DNA of 60,960 bases from an uncultured Lachnoanaerobaculum sp. (lineage in GTDB: Bacteria; Bacillota; Clostridia; Lachnospirales; Lachnospiraceae), in the NCBI GenBank assembly GCA_946999385.1, contig CAMQCZ010000009.1, forward strand, positions 1-60,960. The letters run 5' to 3'. The translations under genes and the position numbers were made by a program. The stretch's first letter is position 1, and the number at the start of each line of letters is the position of its first letter. Positions 17,898 to 25,422 of this stretch are shown one piece after another. The notes under the pieces are model-generated. The model was given only the letters and a program-made list of their open reading frames with translations. It did no database searches and had not been told where the DNA came from.

Positions 17898-18785
17898 TTA
17901 AAGCTCCTTTTTATTATATTTCATAGCAATAGGAATATATGAAATTACATCTCTTGCTATAATACCATGCTCGGAATATTCTTGACTTGCAAGCCTTGCG
18001 GATAAATTATGTAAATAAACTCCTAAGGCTAAAGCCAAAGATTTTTCTATACCTAAGCTCAACATTCCTGCTATTATACCTGATAAAACATCTCCACTAC
18101 CTGCTTTTGCAAGTGCAGCCGCCTTTATATTATTTATATAAATTTTATTTTTAGAAATAATAATAGTTTGATCTGATTTTAATACTAAAGATACATCTTT
18201 ATTTTCACAATATTTTATTGCAAAGCTTAGGCTATCAAATTTTATTATATCTAGGCTTGTTTTACTCAGTCTTTCCATTTCCTTTAAATGAGGTGTTAAA
18301 ATAATACTATCTTTAAAATATTGTTCCAAATAATTATATTCAGCTATAATATTTATTGCATCGGCATCAACAATTGTAGGTACCTGTGAAAGACTTAAGG
18401 TATACTCTACTAAATATCTTACATATGGCTTTAATCCCAAGCCCGGTCCAATAACTATAGTAGTTGCAAAAGAAAGCTCTCTCTTAATCAATTCATAAAA
18501 TGATTTTTTATCTTTTTCTATAATATTCTCATTATAACAAGATATTAAGGCTTCAGGAATTAAATTTTGTAAAATTATTCTATTAGAATATGGGCATAAA
18601 ATTTTTACTATACCGGCACCACTTCTGTAAGCGGCTAAGGCTGATAAAAAAGATGCTCCTGCCATACCATAGCTTCCTGCAATTATTAATACTTTTCCAT
18701 ATGTACCCTTATTTGAATTTTCTAATCTTTTAGGAATATTTTCCAAAATATTATCATTTAATATAACTTTCTTATATATTGACAT
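17898..18785 (-). CDS. nnrD: ADP-dependent NAD(P)H-hydrate dehydratase
   Basis: The 295-residue protein repairs hydrated NAD(P)H. It is a ribokinase-like enzyme with IIAGSYGMAGASFLSALAAY near residue 35, VIGPGLGLKPYV, DADAINIIAEY, TPHLKEMERL and the ADP-binding KAGSGDVLSGIIAGML near residue 225. In many bacteria it is fused to the NnrE epimerase; here the epimerase half is missing and no separate nnrE is in the window. Its position after acpS is a common Firmicute arrangement. Confidence 0.93.
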   Translation of the reverse strand: MSIYKKVILNDNILENIPKRLENSNKGTYGKVLIIAGSYGMAGASFLSALAAYRSGAGIVKILCPYSNRIILQNLIPEALISCYNENIIEKDKKSFYELIKRELSFATTIVIGPGLGLKPYVRYLVEYTLSLSQVPTIVDADAINIIAEYNYLEQYFKDSIILTPHLKEMERLSKTSLDIIKFDSLSFAIKYCENKDVSLVLKSDQTIIISKNKIYINNIKAAALAKAGSGDVLSGIIAGMLSLGIEKSLALALGVYLHNLSARLASQEYSEHGIIARDVISYIPIAMKYNKKEL

Positions 18786-18786
18786 T

Positions 18787-19146
18787 TTATTTCTCCAATA
18801 TAACAGTAGATATAGCTTGATCCTTTGTATTGGTAATGCTTACATGTATATTTGTACAATTTAAATGTTTGAATAAATCAAGTGCTTTATTATAAAGTAT
18901 TATATATGGCTTACCCAATTCATCTCGTAGTACTTCTATTTCTTTTAATTCTATATTTCTAAATCCGATTCCAAATGCTTTTACTAATGCTTCTTTAGTT
19001 GCAAAATTACCAGCAAGAAAGGAAATGCTTTCCTTAGCTTGCTGGCATTCTTTTTGTGTATACGTTTTTTTAATAAAAAAAGATTTTGTACAAGCCTTCT
19101 TTATTCTCTCGATTTCAATCAAATCTATACCTACACCTAATATCAT
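18787..19146 (-). CDS. acpS: Holo-[acyl-carrier-protein] synthase
   Basis: The 119-residue protein transfers phosphopantetheine from CoA to apo-ACP. It has the N-terminal metal-site motif GVGIDLIEIERI, the second signature FATKEALVKAFG and the C-terminal HVSITNTKDQAIS. The small size is that of the trimeric AcpS class. It begins four bases after the rex stop, with its ribosome site inside the rex 3' end. Confidence 0.96.
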   Translation of the reverse strand: MILGVGIDLIEIERIKKACTKSFFIKKTYTQKECQQAKESISFLAGNFATKEALVKAFGIGFRNIELKEIEVLRDELGKPYIILYNKALDLFKHLNCTNIHVSITNTKDQAISTVILEK

Positions 19147-19149
19147 TAT

Positions 19150-19806
19150 TTACTCTTCTCCATCATCAAAATCTAATTTATCTATGTTTGATAATTTATA
19201 AGATAATCTCATAAGTGATTCAGATAAGTGTACATTTTCAACTACAATCCCTTTTGGAACCTTCAAATCTAAATGTGCAAAATTCCAAAATGCTTTAATA
19301 CCGAATTTTATTAATTTTTCTGCAATATCAGGTGCACTTGATTTCGGTATGGCTAAAACTGCAATATTTATATCATTTTCCTTTATAAAGCTTTCTAAAT
19401 TATTAAGGCTATATACAGGAACATTTCTAAATTTCTTTCCTACTAATAAAGGATTAATATCAAACATAGCTTTAAATAAAAATCCTCTTCTTTCAAATGC
19501 TGAATAATTGGCTATAGCCTGTCCCAAATTTCCGGCACCTATAATAATAGCTGTATTTTTTTTATCTATACCCAGTATTTTACCTATTTCATCATACAAA
19601 TATTTTACATTATATCCATAGCCCTGCTGACCAAAGCCTCCAAAATTATTTAAATCCTGCCTTATCTGAGAAGCTGTAACCTTCATTCTTTGACTTAATT
19701 CTTTTGATGATATACGTTCAAAGCCTTCTTCCTGCAATTCTCCTAAATATCTATAATATCTTGGTAATCTTAAAATGACCGCTTTAGATATTTTTTTTAT
19801 TTCCAT
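19150..19806 (-). CDS. rex: Redox-sensing transcriptional repressor Rex
   Basis: The 218-residue protein senses the NADH/NAD ratio. The N-terminal winged helix (AVILRLPRYYRYLGEL, ISSKELSQRMKVTASQIRQDLNNFGGFGQQGYGYN) binds DNA and the Rossmann domain carries AIIIGAGNLGQAIANY. The ATG at 19806 is chosen because GGAGGTG lies eight bases before it; the upstream in-frame ATG overlaps that site. Rex represses fermentative and NADH-oxidising genes in anaerobic Firmicutes, so the alcohol dehydrogenases and the cut operon here are possible targets. It heads a six-gene operon. Confidence 0.95.
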   Translation of the reverse strand: MEIKKISKAVILRLPRYYRYLGELQEEGFERISSKELSQRMKVTASQIRQDLNNFGGFGQQGYGYNVKYLYDEIGKILGIDKKNTAIIIGAGNLGQAIANYSAFERRGFLFKAMFDINPLLVGKKFRNVPVYSLNNLESFIKENDINIAVLAIPKSSAPDIAEKLIKFGIKAFWNFAHLDLKVPKGIVVENVHLSESLMRLSYKLSNIDKLDFDDGEE

Positions 19807-19828
19807 ATTATCTAACACCTCCATAAAG

Positions 19829-19879
19829 TTGTTAAGAATTCTACTAACTCAGTATAATGTCTTAATTTTAATTTGTCAA
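19829..19879 (-). promoter_or_regulatory. Promoter of the rex operon with possible Rex autoregulatory site
   Basis: TTGACA (19874-19879) and TATACT (19851-19856) are 17 bases apart on the minus strand. Just downstream, at 19829-19846, TTGTTAA on the plus strand gives one good Rex half-site followed by a degenerate second half, where an autoregulatory operator would be expected. Confidence 0.6.
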
Positions 19880-19931
19880 TTGTTTGTTTTTATAGGATTT
19901 ATAGTTCAATTATAAGAGTAAGCAAGAGCAT

Positions 19932-19955
19932 AAAAAGCATATATCACGCTTTTAT
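19932..19955 (-). terminator. Probable terminator after the cls gene
   Basis: On the minus strand AAAAGC, a short loop and GCTTTTT form a small hairpin ending in T, about 30 bases after the cls stop. Confidence 0.45.
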
Positions 19956-19987
19956 TCTTTCATTTCTTTTACAGGCTTTTATAGACT

Positions 19988-21544
19988 TTATAGTAAAGGA
20001 GCAAATAATCTTATTATAGAATCAAGCATATTCATAGGCCTTGAACGATGTGTATATTTATAACTTATATCCTCTGAATTTTCAAAAGTTTTCAAAAAAT
20101 CATTTTTCATATCATATAAAGCCTGTGAAGCCGTAAATAATACTGCATTTTCAAAATTCAAATATAAACTTCTATAATCAAAATTTATAGTTCCACATAT
20201 TGCCAACTTATCATCTATAATCATTTGCTTAGCATGACAAAATCCTAAAGTATATTTATATATCTTAATCCCATTTTTTGCTAATCCTGAGCAAAAAGAA
20301 AGTGTCATATTATATATAAGCTTTTTATCAGGTATACCCGGTATCACAACTCTAATATCTACACCTTTTTTAGCCGCCATAGCTAAAGCATAAGCCATTG
20401 CATCTGTTATAATCATATATGGAGTCATTATATAAATATATTTTGTAGCTGCATTTATAAGACTTATATATACATTCTCAGATAAATTTTCGCTATCCAG
20501 TGGAGAATCTGCATATGCCTGAACATAAATTTTTTCATCAGATATATAGTTTGAATTTATAAAATACTTACTATCCTCCAAATTATTAATATTCGACTTT
20601 CTATTAGCATTCCATGTTTCTAAAAAACTTACTAATAATGATTTTGTAGCATTGCCCTTCAACATAATACCTGTATCCTTCCAATATCCATAAGGCTTTA
20701 CTATATTAAAATATTCATCAGCTATATTATATCCTCCTGTAAATGCTACAGCTCCATCTATTATAGTAATTTTTCTATGATCTCTATTATTGAATAATAA
20801 ATTAAAAATCGGACTTACCGGATTAAAAATCCTACATTGTATACCATTTGCTTCCATTTTTTTTATAAATCTTATATTATCTATAAATCCCAAGCTCCCT
20901 ATATCATCGTAAAAAATTCTTATTTCAAGTCCTTCTTGGCTTTTTTCCTTTAATATATCATAAATATCTGAAAATATATTTGCATCTTCTATAGAATAAT
21001 ATGACATAAAAATATACTTTTTAGCCTTTTTCATTTCTTGCATTTGCACTTTAATAGCCTGACTTGAATCAGAAAAATATCTCAAATAGACATTATTATA
21101 TATAGGATAATAGGAATATTCACTTATATACCTACTTATATTACATATATGCTCATCTAATTTTTTTAATTCCTCTTTGACCTCACTATCATCATCAAGA
21201 TATTTTTTTGCTTCATTTAATGATATTTGTAATCTTTTTTTCACTATTACTGTAGTTCCTGAATATTTTACCATAAAATAAATCAACAATCCCATTATAG
21301 GTAAAAGTAAAATAAATATAATCCAAGGTAATTTTATATTTGCTATCATTTCCGAATTATATATACTTATAACTATAAATATACTTATAATTTTAACAAA
21401 TATTGCCAGATAATTATATGTATAATTTAATTTTTCAAAAATTATTGTCAACCATAAAATCTGAATAAATATAGCAATAATTATAAATATCAATCTATAT
21501 CTATTATTTTTGGAATCTCCTCTTTTTTCTATCGATTTATTCAT
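19988..21544 (-). CDS. cls: Cardiolipin synthase
   Basis: The 518-residue membrane enzyme joins two phosphatidylglycerol molecules. Two N-terminal membrane helices (residues about 17-45 and 52-75) and the PLDc_N segment LPIMGLLIYFMVKYSG precede two HKD motifs: HRKITIIDGAVAFTGG near residue 255 and HAKQMIIDDKLAICGTINFDYRS near residue 435. The ribosome site GGAG lies about 16 bases before the ATG, an unusually long distance. It has its own promoter region with a striking palindrome and is not coupled to the rex operon. Confidence 0.94.
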   Translation of the reverse strand: MNKSIEKRGDSKNNRYRLIFIIIAIFIQILWLTIIFEKLNYTYNYLAIFVKIISIFIVISIYNSEMIANIKLPWIIFILLLPIMGLLIYFMVKYSGTTVIVKKRLQISLNEAKKYLDDDSEVKEELKKLDEHICNISRYISEYSYYPIYNNVYLRYFSDSSQAIKVQMQEMKKAKKYIFMSYYSIEDANIFSDIYDILKEKSQEGLEIRIFYDDIGSLGFIDNIRFIKKMEANGIQCRIFNPVSPIFNLLFNNRDHRKITIIDGAVAFTGGYNIADEYFNIVKPYGYWKDTGIMLKGNATKSLLVSFLETWNANRKSNINNLEDSKYFINSNYISDEKIYVQAYADSPLDSENLSENVYISLINAATKYIYIMTPYMIITDAMAYALAMAAKKGVDIRVVIPGIPDKKLIYNMTLSFCSGLAKNGIKIYKYTLGFCHAKQMIIDDKLAICGTINFDYRSLYLNFENAVLFTASQALYDMKNDFLKTFENSEDISYKYTHRSRPMNMLDSIIRLFAPLL

Positions 21545-21721
21545 ATATATATATTTAAATACTCCTTATATAACACTTATTATTATTTTGTATAAGCGTC
21601 ATTTAAAATAAATATATATTTCTAATTTAAGCTTATATTATTACAAATCATTATAATATCTTTTGTAGAGATTTACGAGTTTTTTAGAAATTTAAATACA
21701 AATAATATTTAGTAAAGAGCC

Positions 21722-21774
21722 AGTTAGCATATGCTAACTATTGTGATTATAATACTATTTTGATTTAGAGTAAA
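21722..21774 (-). promoter_or_regulatory. Promoter upstream of cls with a perfect 18-bp palindromic operator
   Basis: TTTACT (21769-21774) and TATAAT (21746-21751) are 17 bases apart on the minus strand. AGTTAGCATATGCTAACT (21722-21739) is perfectly palindromic and starts at the expected transcription start. The leader to the cls ATG would be about 190 bases. Confidence 0.65.
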
Positions 21775-21783
21775 TGATTTTTT

Positions 21784-21820
21784 AGGGCTTACTAAAATAT
21801 ATAATATTTTGGTAAGCCCT
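21784..21820 (-). terminator. Terminator after the MerR gene
   Basis: AGGGCTTACTAAAATAT pairs with ATATTTTGGTAAGCCCT (one G-T pair), directly after the stop of the regulator gene and before the cls promoter. Confidence 0.85.
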
Positions 21821-21824
21821 TTAA

Positions 21825-22649
21825 TTATTCTATAGGAACGAGCAATTCAGTTACAAATAAATTTTCATCATTGTTTGTCCAATAATCAACTACATATCTT
21901 TCAAAAACTTCTCCCTTTATTTTATAATTATTATCCAAAATAAATTTATTTATTTTTTCATAAGTTTCATTTATATTTTGATATTTTCCTATATGATATG
22001 TACTGACAAATTTGCCACCCATTTTGATTTTTTTTATATCTGAATCTATATCATTAACACTTTCTTGCAAAATAGTAGCTACATTGCATCTATTATTCAT
22101 TTTATCATAAATAGAATCAAATTTTAAAATAACTGTTCCTGTTATTTCCTCATTATTTAATTCCAAAGTTTTAACCCAATTAATATTTATAATAGATTCC
22201 TTATAATCGTAGTGATAATTTTGCTTTAAAGATAAGTATTCCTTTTCTTCAATATTTTTAATTTTTATTTCATTATTATAGTTTTCCAATACATATTCAG
22301 CTTCATCTATACAATTTTTCCAATCTCTTGCCATTCTTATTCTATTTTCAATTTGTTTTTTTACCTTTTCAAGACCTAGAATTTTATTTTCAAGGCTTTC
22401 AGAAACCGGTTTAAAATCTTTAATTAAAAGTATTTTTTTAATTTCTTCTAATGTATATGATAATTCTTTAAAATATTTTAAAATAATAATATTATACATA
22501 TCTTCAATACTATAATATCTATAATTATTATACTTTTTTTCAGGTTTTATTATATTTAAGTCATCATAATATCTAAGAGTTTTTTTAGGGATATTACAGA
22601 TTCTACTAACATCTCCTATTAAATGTTTTCTATCTCCAAAATCCTGCAT
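21825..22649 (-). CDS. MerR-family transcriptional activator with GyrI-like effector domain
   Basis: The 274-residue protein has an N-terminal MerR winged helix (HLIGDVSRICNIPKKTLRYYDDLNIIKPEKKYNNYRYYSIED), a long dimerisation coiled coil (residues about 75-120) and a C-terminal GyrI/BmrR-like ligand domain (residues 125-274) ending FVTELLVPIE. BmrR-type proteins bind small cationic or hydrophobic ligands and activate promoters with overlong 19-20-bp spacers. It is the last gene of a three-gene unit just downstream of the cut microcompartment operon, and the cut promoter has such a spacer. That link is inference. It could instead regulate its own operon. Confidence 0.88.
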   Translation of the reverse strand: MQDFGDRKHLIGDVSRICNIPKKTLRYYDDLNIIKPEKKYNNYRYYSIEDMYNIIILKYFKELSYTLEEIKKILLIKDFKPVSESLENKILGLEKVKKQIENRIRMARDWKNCIDEAEYVLENYNNEIKIKNIEEKEYLSLKQNYHYDYKESIININWVKTLELNNEEITGTVILKFDSIYDKMNNRCNVATILQESVNDIDSDIKKIKMGGKFVSTYHIGKYQNINETYEKINKFILDNNYKIKGEVFERYVVDYWTNNDENLFVTELLVPIE

Positions 22650-22685
22650 TCTTTCTCCTTTCCTTAAATTTATAAACTTATATAA

Positions 22686-23255
22686 TTATATGACCTTATT
22701 TTCCAAATTTAATAAATTTTCTTGTAATAGGTTAATATTCTTATAATATTTTTCTATAATATAAATAAATATTTTAAATATTGTATCTGTAGAATAAGAC
22801 ATATATTCTCCATATAAATATGTTTCTACGGATGTATTCTTAACACTATCTTCTTTTGAAAATAATTTTCTATATCCTTTATAAATATTTGAGGTGTCTA
22901 TATTTTCAAGCCACTGTCTACAAATAAGCATTATCAATTCAATTAATAATTTCTTTTTTTCTGATATAGGTACTAATTTTTCCTCTATTTTTTTAAAATA
23001 TTCTTCATCTGTTAATTGCATCATAAAAGCATATTTTAAAGATACAAGAGAAATATGCTCCTTATTAGCTTTTTTTAAATCAGATAAATATGAATTTAAA
23101 ATATCTTCATTATAAATATTCCAATATGCCTTCCTTGAAAATATAAAATTTCCTTTCATATCCTGACAATAGGCTCTTTTGCCTATATTTGTTACATTAT
23201 TAAACATATCCCATTCTAATAAAACTATATTATTTATAATTTTTTCTTTTTTCAT
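22686..23255 (-). CDS. DUF4125-family protein
   Basis: The 189-residue protein begins KKEKIINNIVLLEWDMFNNVTNIGKRAYCQDMKGNFIFSRKAYW, which matches the conserved opening of the DUF4125 family (EW.MF..V.N.GGRA.CQ). It is helical and acidic with no signal peptide. The ATG at 23255 lies just after the stop of the upstream TPR gene (23263) and is preferred over an ATG inside that gene. The family has no established function; it is repeatedly found beside DUF4037 genes, as here. Confidence 0.75.
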   Translation of the reverse strand: MKKEKIINNIVLLEWDMFNNVTNIGKRAYCQDMKGNFIFSRKAYWNIYNEDILNSYLSDLKKANKEHISLVSLKYAFMMQLTDEEYFKKIEEKLVPISEKKKLLIELIMLICRQWLENIDTSNIYKGYRKLFSKEDSVKNTSVETYLYGEYMSYSTDTIFKIFIYIIEKYYKNINLLQENLLNLENKVI

Positions 23256-23262
23256 ATTATTA

Positions 23263-24945
23263 CTATCTTTCCCACATATCATATTTTTTCACATTAATAT
23301 CTTCTATCTTATTAATTACTTCATTAGCCTGATATGTCAAAAAATCAATGTTAATATTACTAAGCTTTGAATAATTTAAATATTCCACAATTTTTTTGCA
23401 TATATTTTCTATTAATACTTTTTTTTCATCATATTCTACAGCTATTAATTTAGGTAATATTTCCTTAGCATATAATCCAAATATATCTAAATCAATGCAG
23501 GATCTAAATCTCCACTTATAAAATGGCATATATTTTTTATTTATTAAATGAATAAAATATATAAAATATTCTATAAATTCATTCAAAGCAAAATTAGCGG
23601 CAACAAAATCTTTTCTTTTTAAAAGTCTTGGGAAATTATATTGACCGGCCTGTGCCATCTTATTTAAAGTTAAGGCTATAAATTTCAACCTCAAATCTTC
23701 AGGGTAATAATTTAATAATCTATTTCTTATAGATGTAAATTTACCTAGCCTATCAACAAATACCTTTCCATTTGTAGCTGTACTCAAATATTCTTCTTTA
23801 ACCCTACGATATTCTTCTAAAGTCTTAGGTCCTTCCTCAAATGAAGTATAATATTTATAGAAATATGAGATTTTATATATTTCTATTTTTTCAGAAAAAT
23901 TTTTGCTTAAATCATTTTTTAAATTTTCATAATATTCGCTATAAGCTTCATCATCCAAAAGCAAAAGACATCTCTTAGAAAAATCATGATCTCTTGACAA
24001 TTCATCATCAAATCCATAACATTCTGAGCCTTTGCCTACTAATGCAAGGCATAGCTTGTCATATAAATATGGATAATTAGCTTTTATAAAAGCATCTGTT
24101 TTTTCACTCAGCTTTTGTGAGCTGATAAAACTATCATTCAAATTATTATAATTTTTATCTTTTATATATTTTATATTTTTATATATTATCTTATATGGTA
24201 CACTATCCTTACCATACTTAGCCAATACTATATCCAATGCTTCTTCATATAAGCTTAAGGCAAGAGGTATATTTCCTATTTTAAAATTACACTCAGCTAA
24301 ATTATTCAAAACTGCCGCATATAAAGGATGTTCTTTCCCAACCTCATCCTCTAATATTTTCTTTGCACTTGATAAATAATCTTGAGCTGAAGATATTTTA
24401 TTTAAATTTTTTTCTATTTCATACAAATTGTTAAAACTTATAGCTAATGGGACTCTATATTTTACATCTTGTTTTAATATTTCTATAGCTTCTAATTGTA
24501 ATTCTAATGCCTGATTATATTCTCCTAATTCTTTTTTTAATAATGAGAGATTATTTAATAAACCAACATAAGAATAATCTTTGACAGAATGCTTCAAATA
24601 AATTTTCTTCGCTTCTTCAAATATTTTTTCTGCTCTTTGATATTCTTTATTCTCCCTAAAAGCATTAGCTAAATTCATTATAGTGGTTGCATAAATTATA
24701 GTATCTCTTTGACCTATATTTTCACATACTTCCTTTGCTTGTAAAAAAATATTAATAGATTTATTCAAATTTCCTATAACTCTTAAGGCTCCACCATATT
24801 CATTTAATATTTCCAACAATTTTAATTTATCGTCATTTTTTCTATAAAATTCACAAATGTCTTTAAGTATCACACTTGCTTTTAATTCTTCGCCTTTTCT
24901 CCATAACTCATGAGCTTTTTTCAATTCTAATTCAGGATTATTCAT
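23263..24945 (-). CDS. TPR-repeat protein with C-terminal DUF4037 nucleotidyltransferase-like domain
   Basis: The 560-residue protein has about six TPR units in residues 1-265 (for example IINATTIMNLANAFRE-like and YAAVLNNLAECNFKIGNIPLALSLYEEAL) and a C-terminal region opening LALVGKGSECYGFDDELSRDHDF. The GS-(x)n-DD-SRDHD pattern is that of the DUF4037 group of nucleotidyltransferase-fold proteins, whose substrate is unknown. The TPR part suggests protein binding. It heads an operon with a DUF4125 gene and a MerR regulator, behind a GAGGGGG ribosome site. Confidence 0.8.
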   Translation of the reverse strand: MNNPELELKKAHELWRKGEELKASVILKDICEFYRKNDDKLKLLEILNEYGGALRVIGNLNKSINIFLQAKEVCENIGQRDTIIYATTIMNLANAFRENKEYQRAEKIFEEAKKIYLKHSVKDYSYVGLLNNLSLLKKELGEYNQALELQLEAIEILKQDVKYRVPLAISFNNLYEIEKNLNKISSAQDYLSSAKKILEDEVGKEHPLYAAVLNNLAECNFKIGNIPLALSLYEEALDIVLAKYGKDSVPYKIIYKNIKYIKDKNYNNLNDSFISSQKLSEKTDAFIKANYPYLYDKLCLALVGKGSECYGFDDELSRDHDFSKRCLLLLDDEAYSEYYENLKNDLSKNFSEKIEIYKISYFYKYYTSFEEGPKTLEEYRRVKEEYLSTATNGKVFVDRLGKFTSIRNRLLNYYPEDLRLKFIALTLNKMAQAGQYNFPRLLKRKDFVAANFALNEFIEYFIYFIHLINKKYMPFYKWRFRSCIDLDIFGLYAKEILPKLIAVEYDEKKVLIENICKKIVEYLNYSKLSNINIDFLTYQANEVINKIEDINVKKYDMWER

Positions 24946-25011
24946 TATTCCCCCTCAAAATGACATTTTATTTAGCTATCTTTAAATAATATATAATATC
25001 TTTTTACTTCT

Positions 25012-25054
25012 TACTTAAAAAATAAACTTGAAAAGATTAAAAAATCTATTCAAG
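25012..25054 (-). terminator. Terminator of the cut operon
   Basis: CTTGAATAGATT and AATCTTTTCAAG form a 12-bp stem with one mismatch (25027-25054), followed on the minus strand by TTTATTTTTT. Confidence 0.7.
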
Positions 25055-25077
25055 CATATTAAAAATATTAGGGTAGT

Positions 25078-25111
25078 GTACAAAGGCTAAATAAATATAA
25101 AGCCTTTGTAC
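25078..25111 (-). other. Perfect stem-loop in the cut operon 3' end
   Basis: GTACAAAGGCT and AGCCTTTGTAC form an 11-bp perfect stem with a 12-base loop, about 18 bases after the last cut gene. No T run follows on either strand, so it may protect the mRNA 3' end rather than end transcription. Confidence 0.6.
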
Positions 25112-25128
25112 ATATGATTATATTTAAA

Positions 25129-25407
25129 CTATTTAACCTTTGGTAAAATCACTTCTACTTCTGAATGTGGTCTTGGTATTACATGAACTGATACCAATTC
25201 TCCTACTCTTTTAGCAGCCTCTGCACCTGCATCTGTAGCAGCCTTAACAGCTCCTACATCACCTCTTACTAAAACTGTAACTAAACCGCCACCTACAAAC
25301 TCTTTTCCTATTAAGGTTACATTTGCAGCTTTAACCATAGCATCTGCAGCCTCTATTGAACCTACTAATCCTTTTGTTTCTACCATTCCTAAAGCATCAT
25401 ATTTCAT
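25129..25407 (-). CDS. BMC-H microcompartment shell protein (last gene of cut operon)
   Basis: The 92-residue single-domain shell protein forms hexamers that tile the microcompartment facets. It has ETKGLVGSIEAADAMVKAANV, the GGGLVTVLVRGDVGAVKAATDAG block and the PRPHSEVEVIL end typical of EutM/PduA-type BMC-H. It is about 90% identical over its length to the first gene of the same operon (37048-37338), so the two are recent duplicates at opposite ends. An AAGGAG site precedes the ATG. Confidence 0.96.
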   Translation of the reverse strand: MKYDALGMVETKGLVGSIEAADAMVKAANVTLIGKEFVGGGLVTVLVRGDVGAVKAATDAGAEAAKRVGELVSVHVIPRPHSEVEVILPKVK

Positions 25408-25422
25408 TTTAAAATTCTCCTT

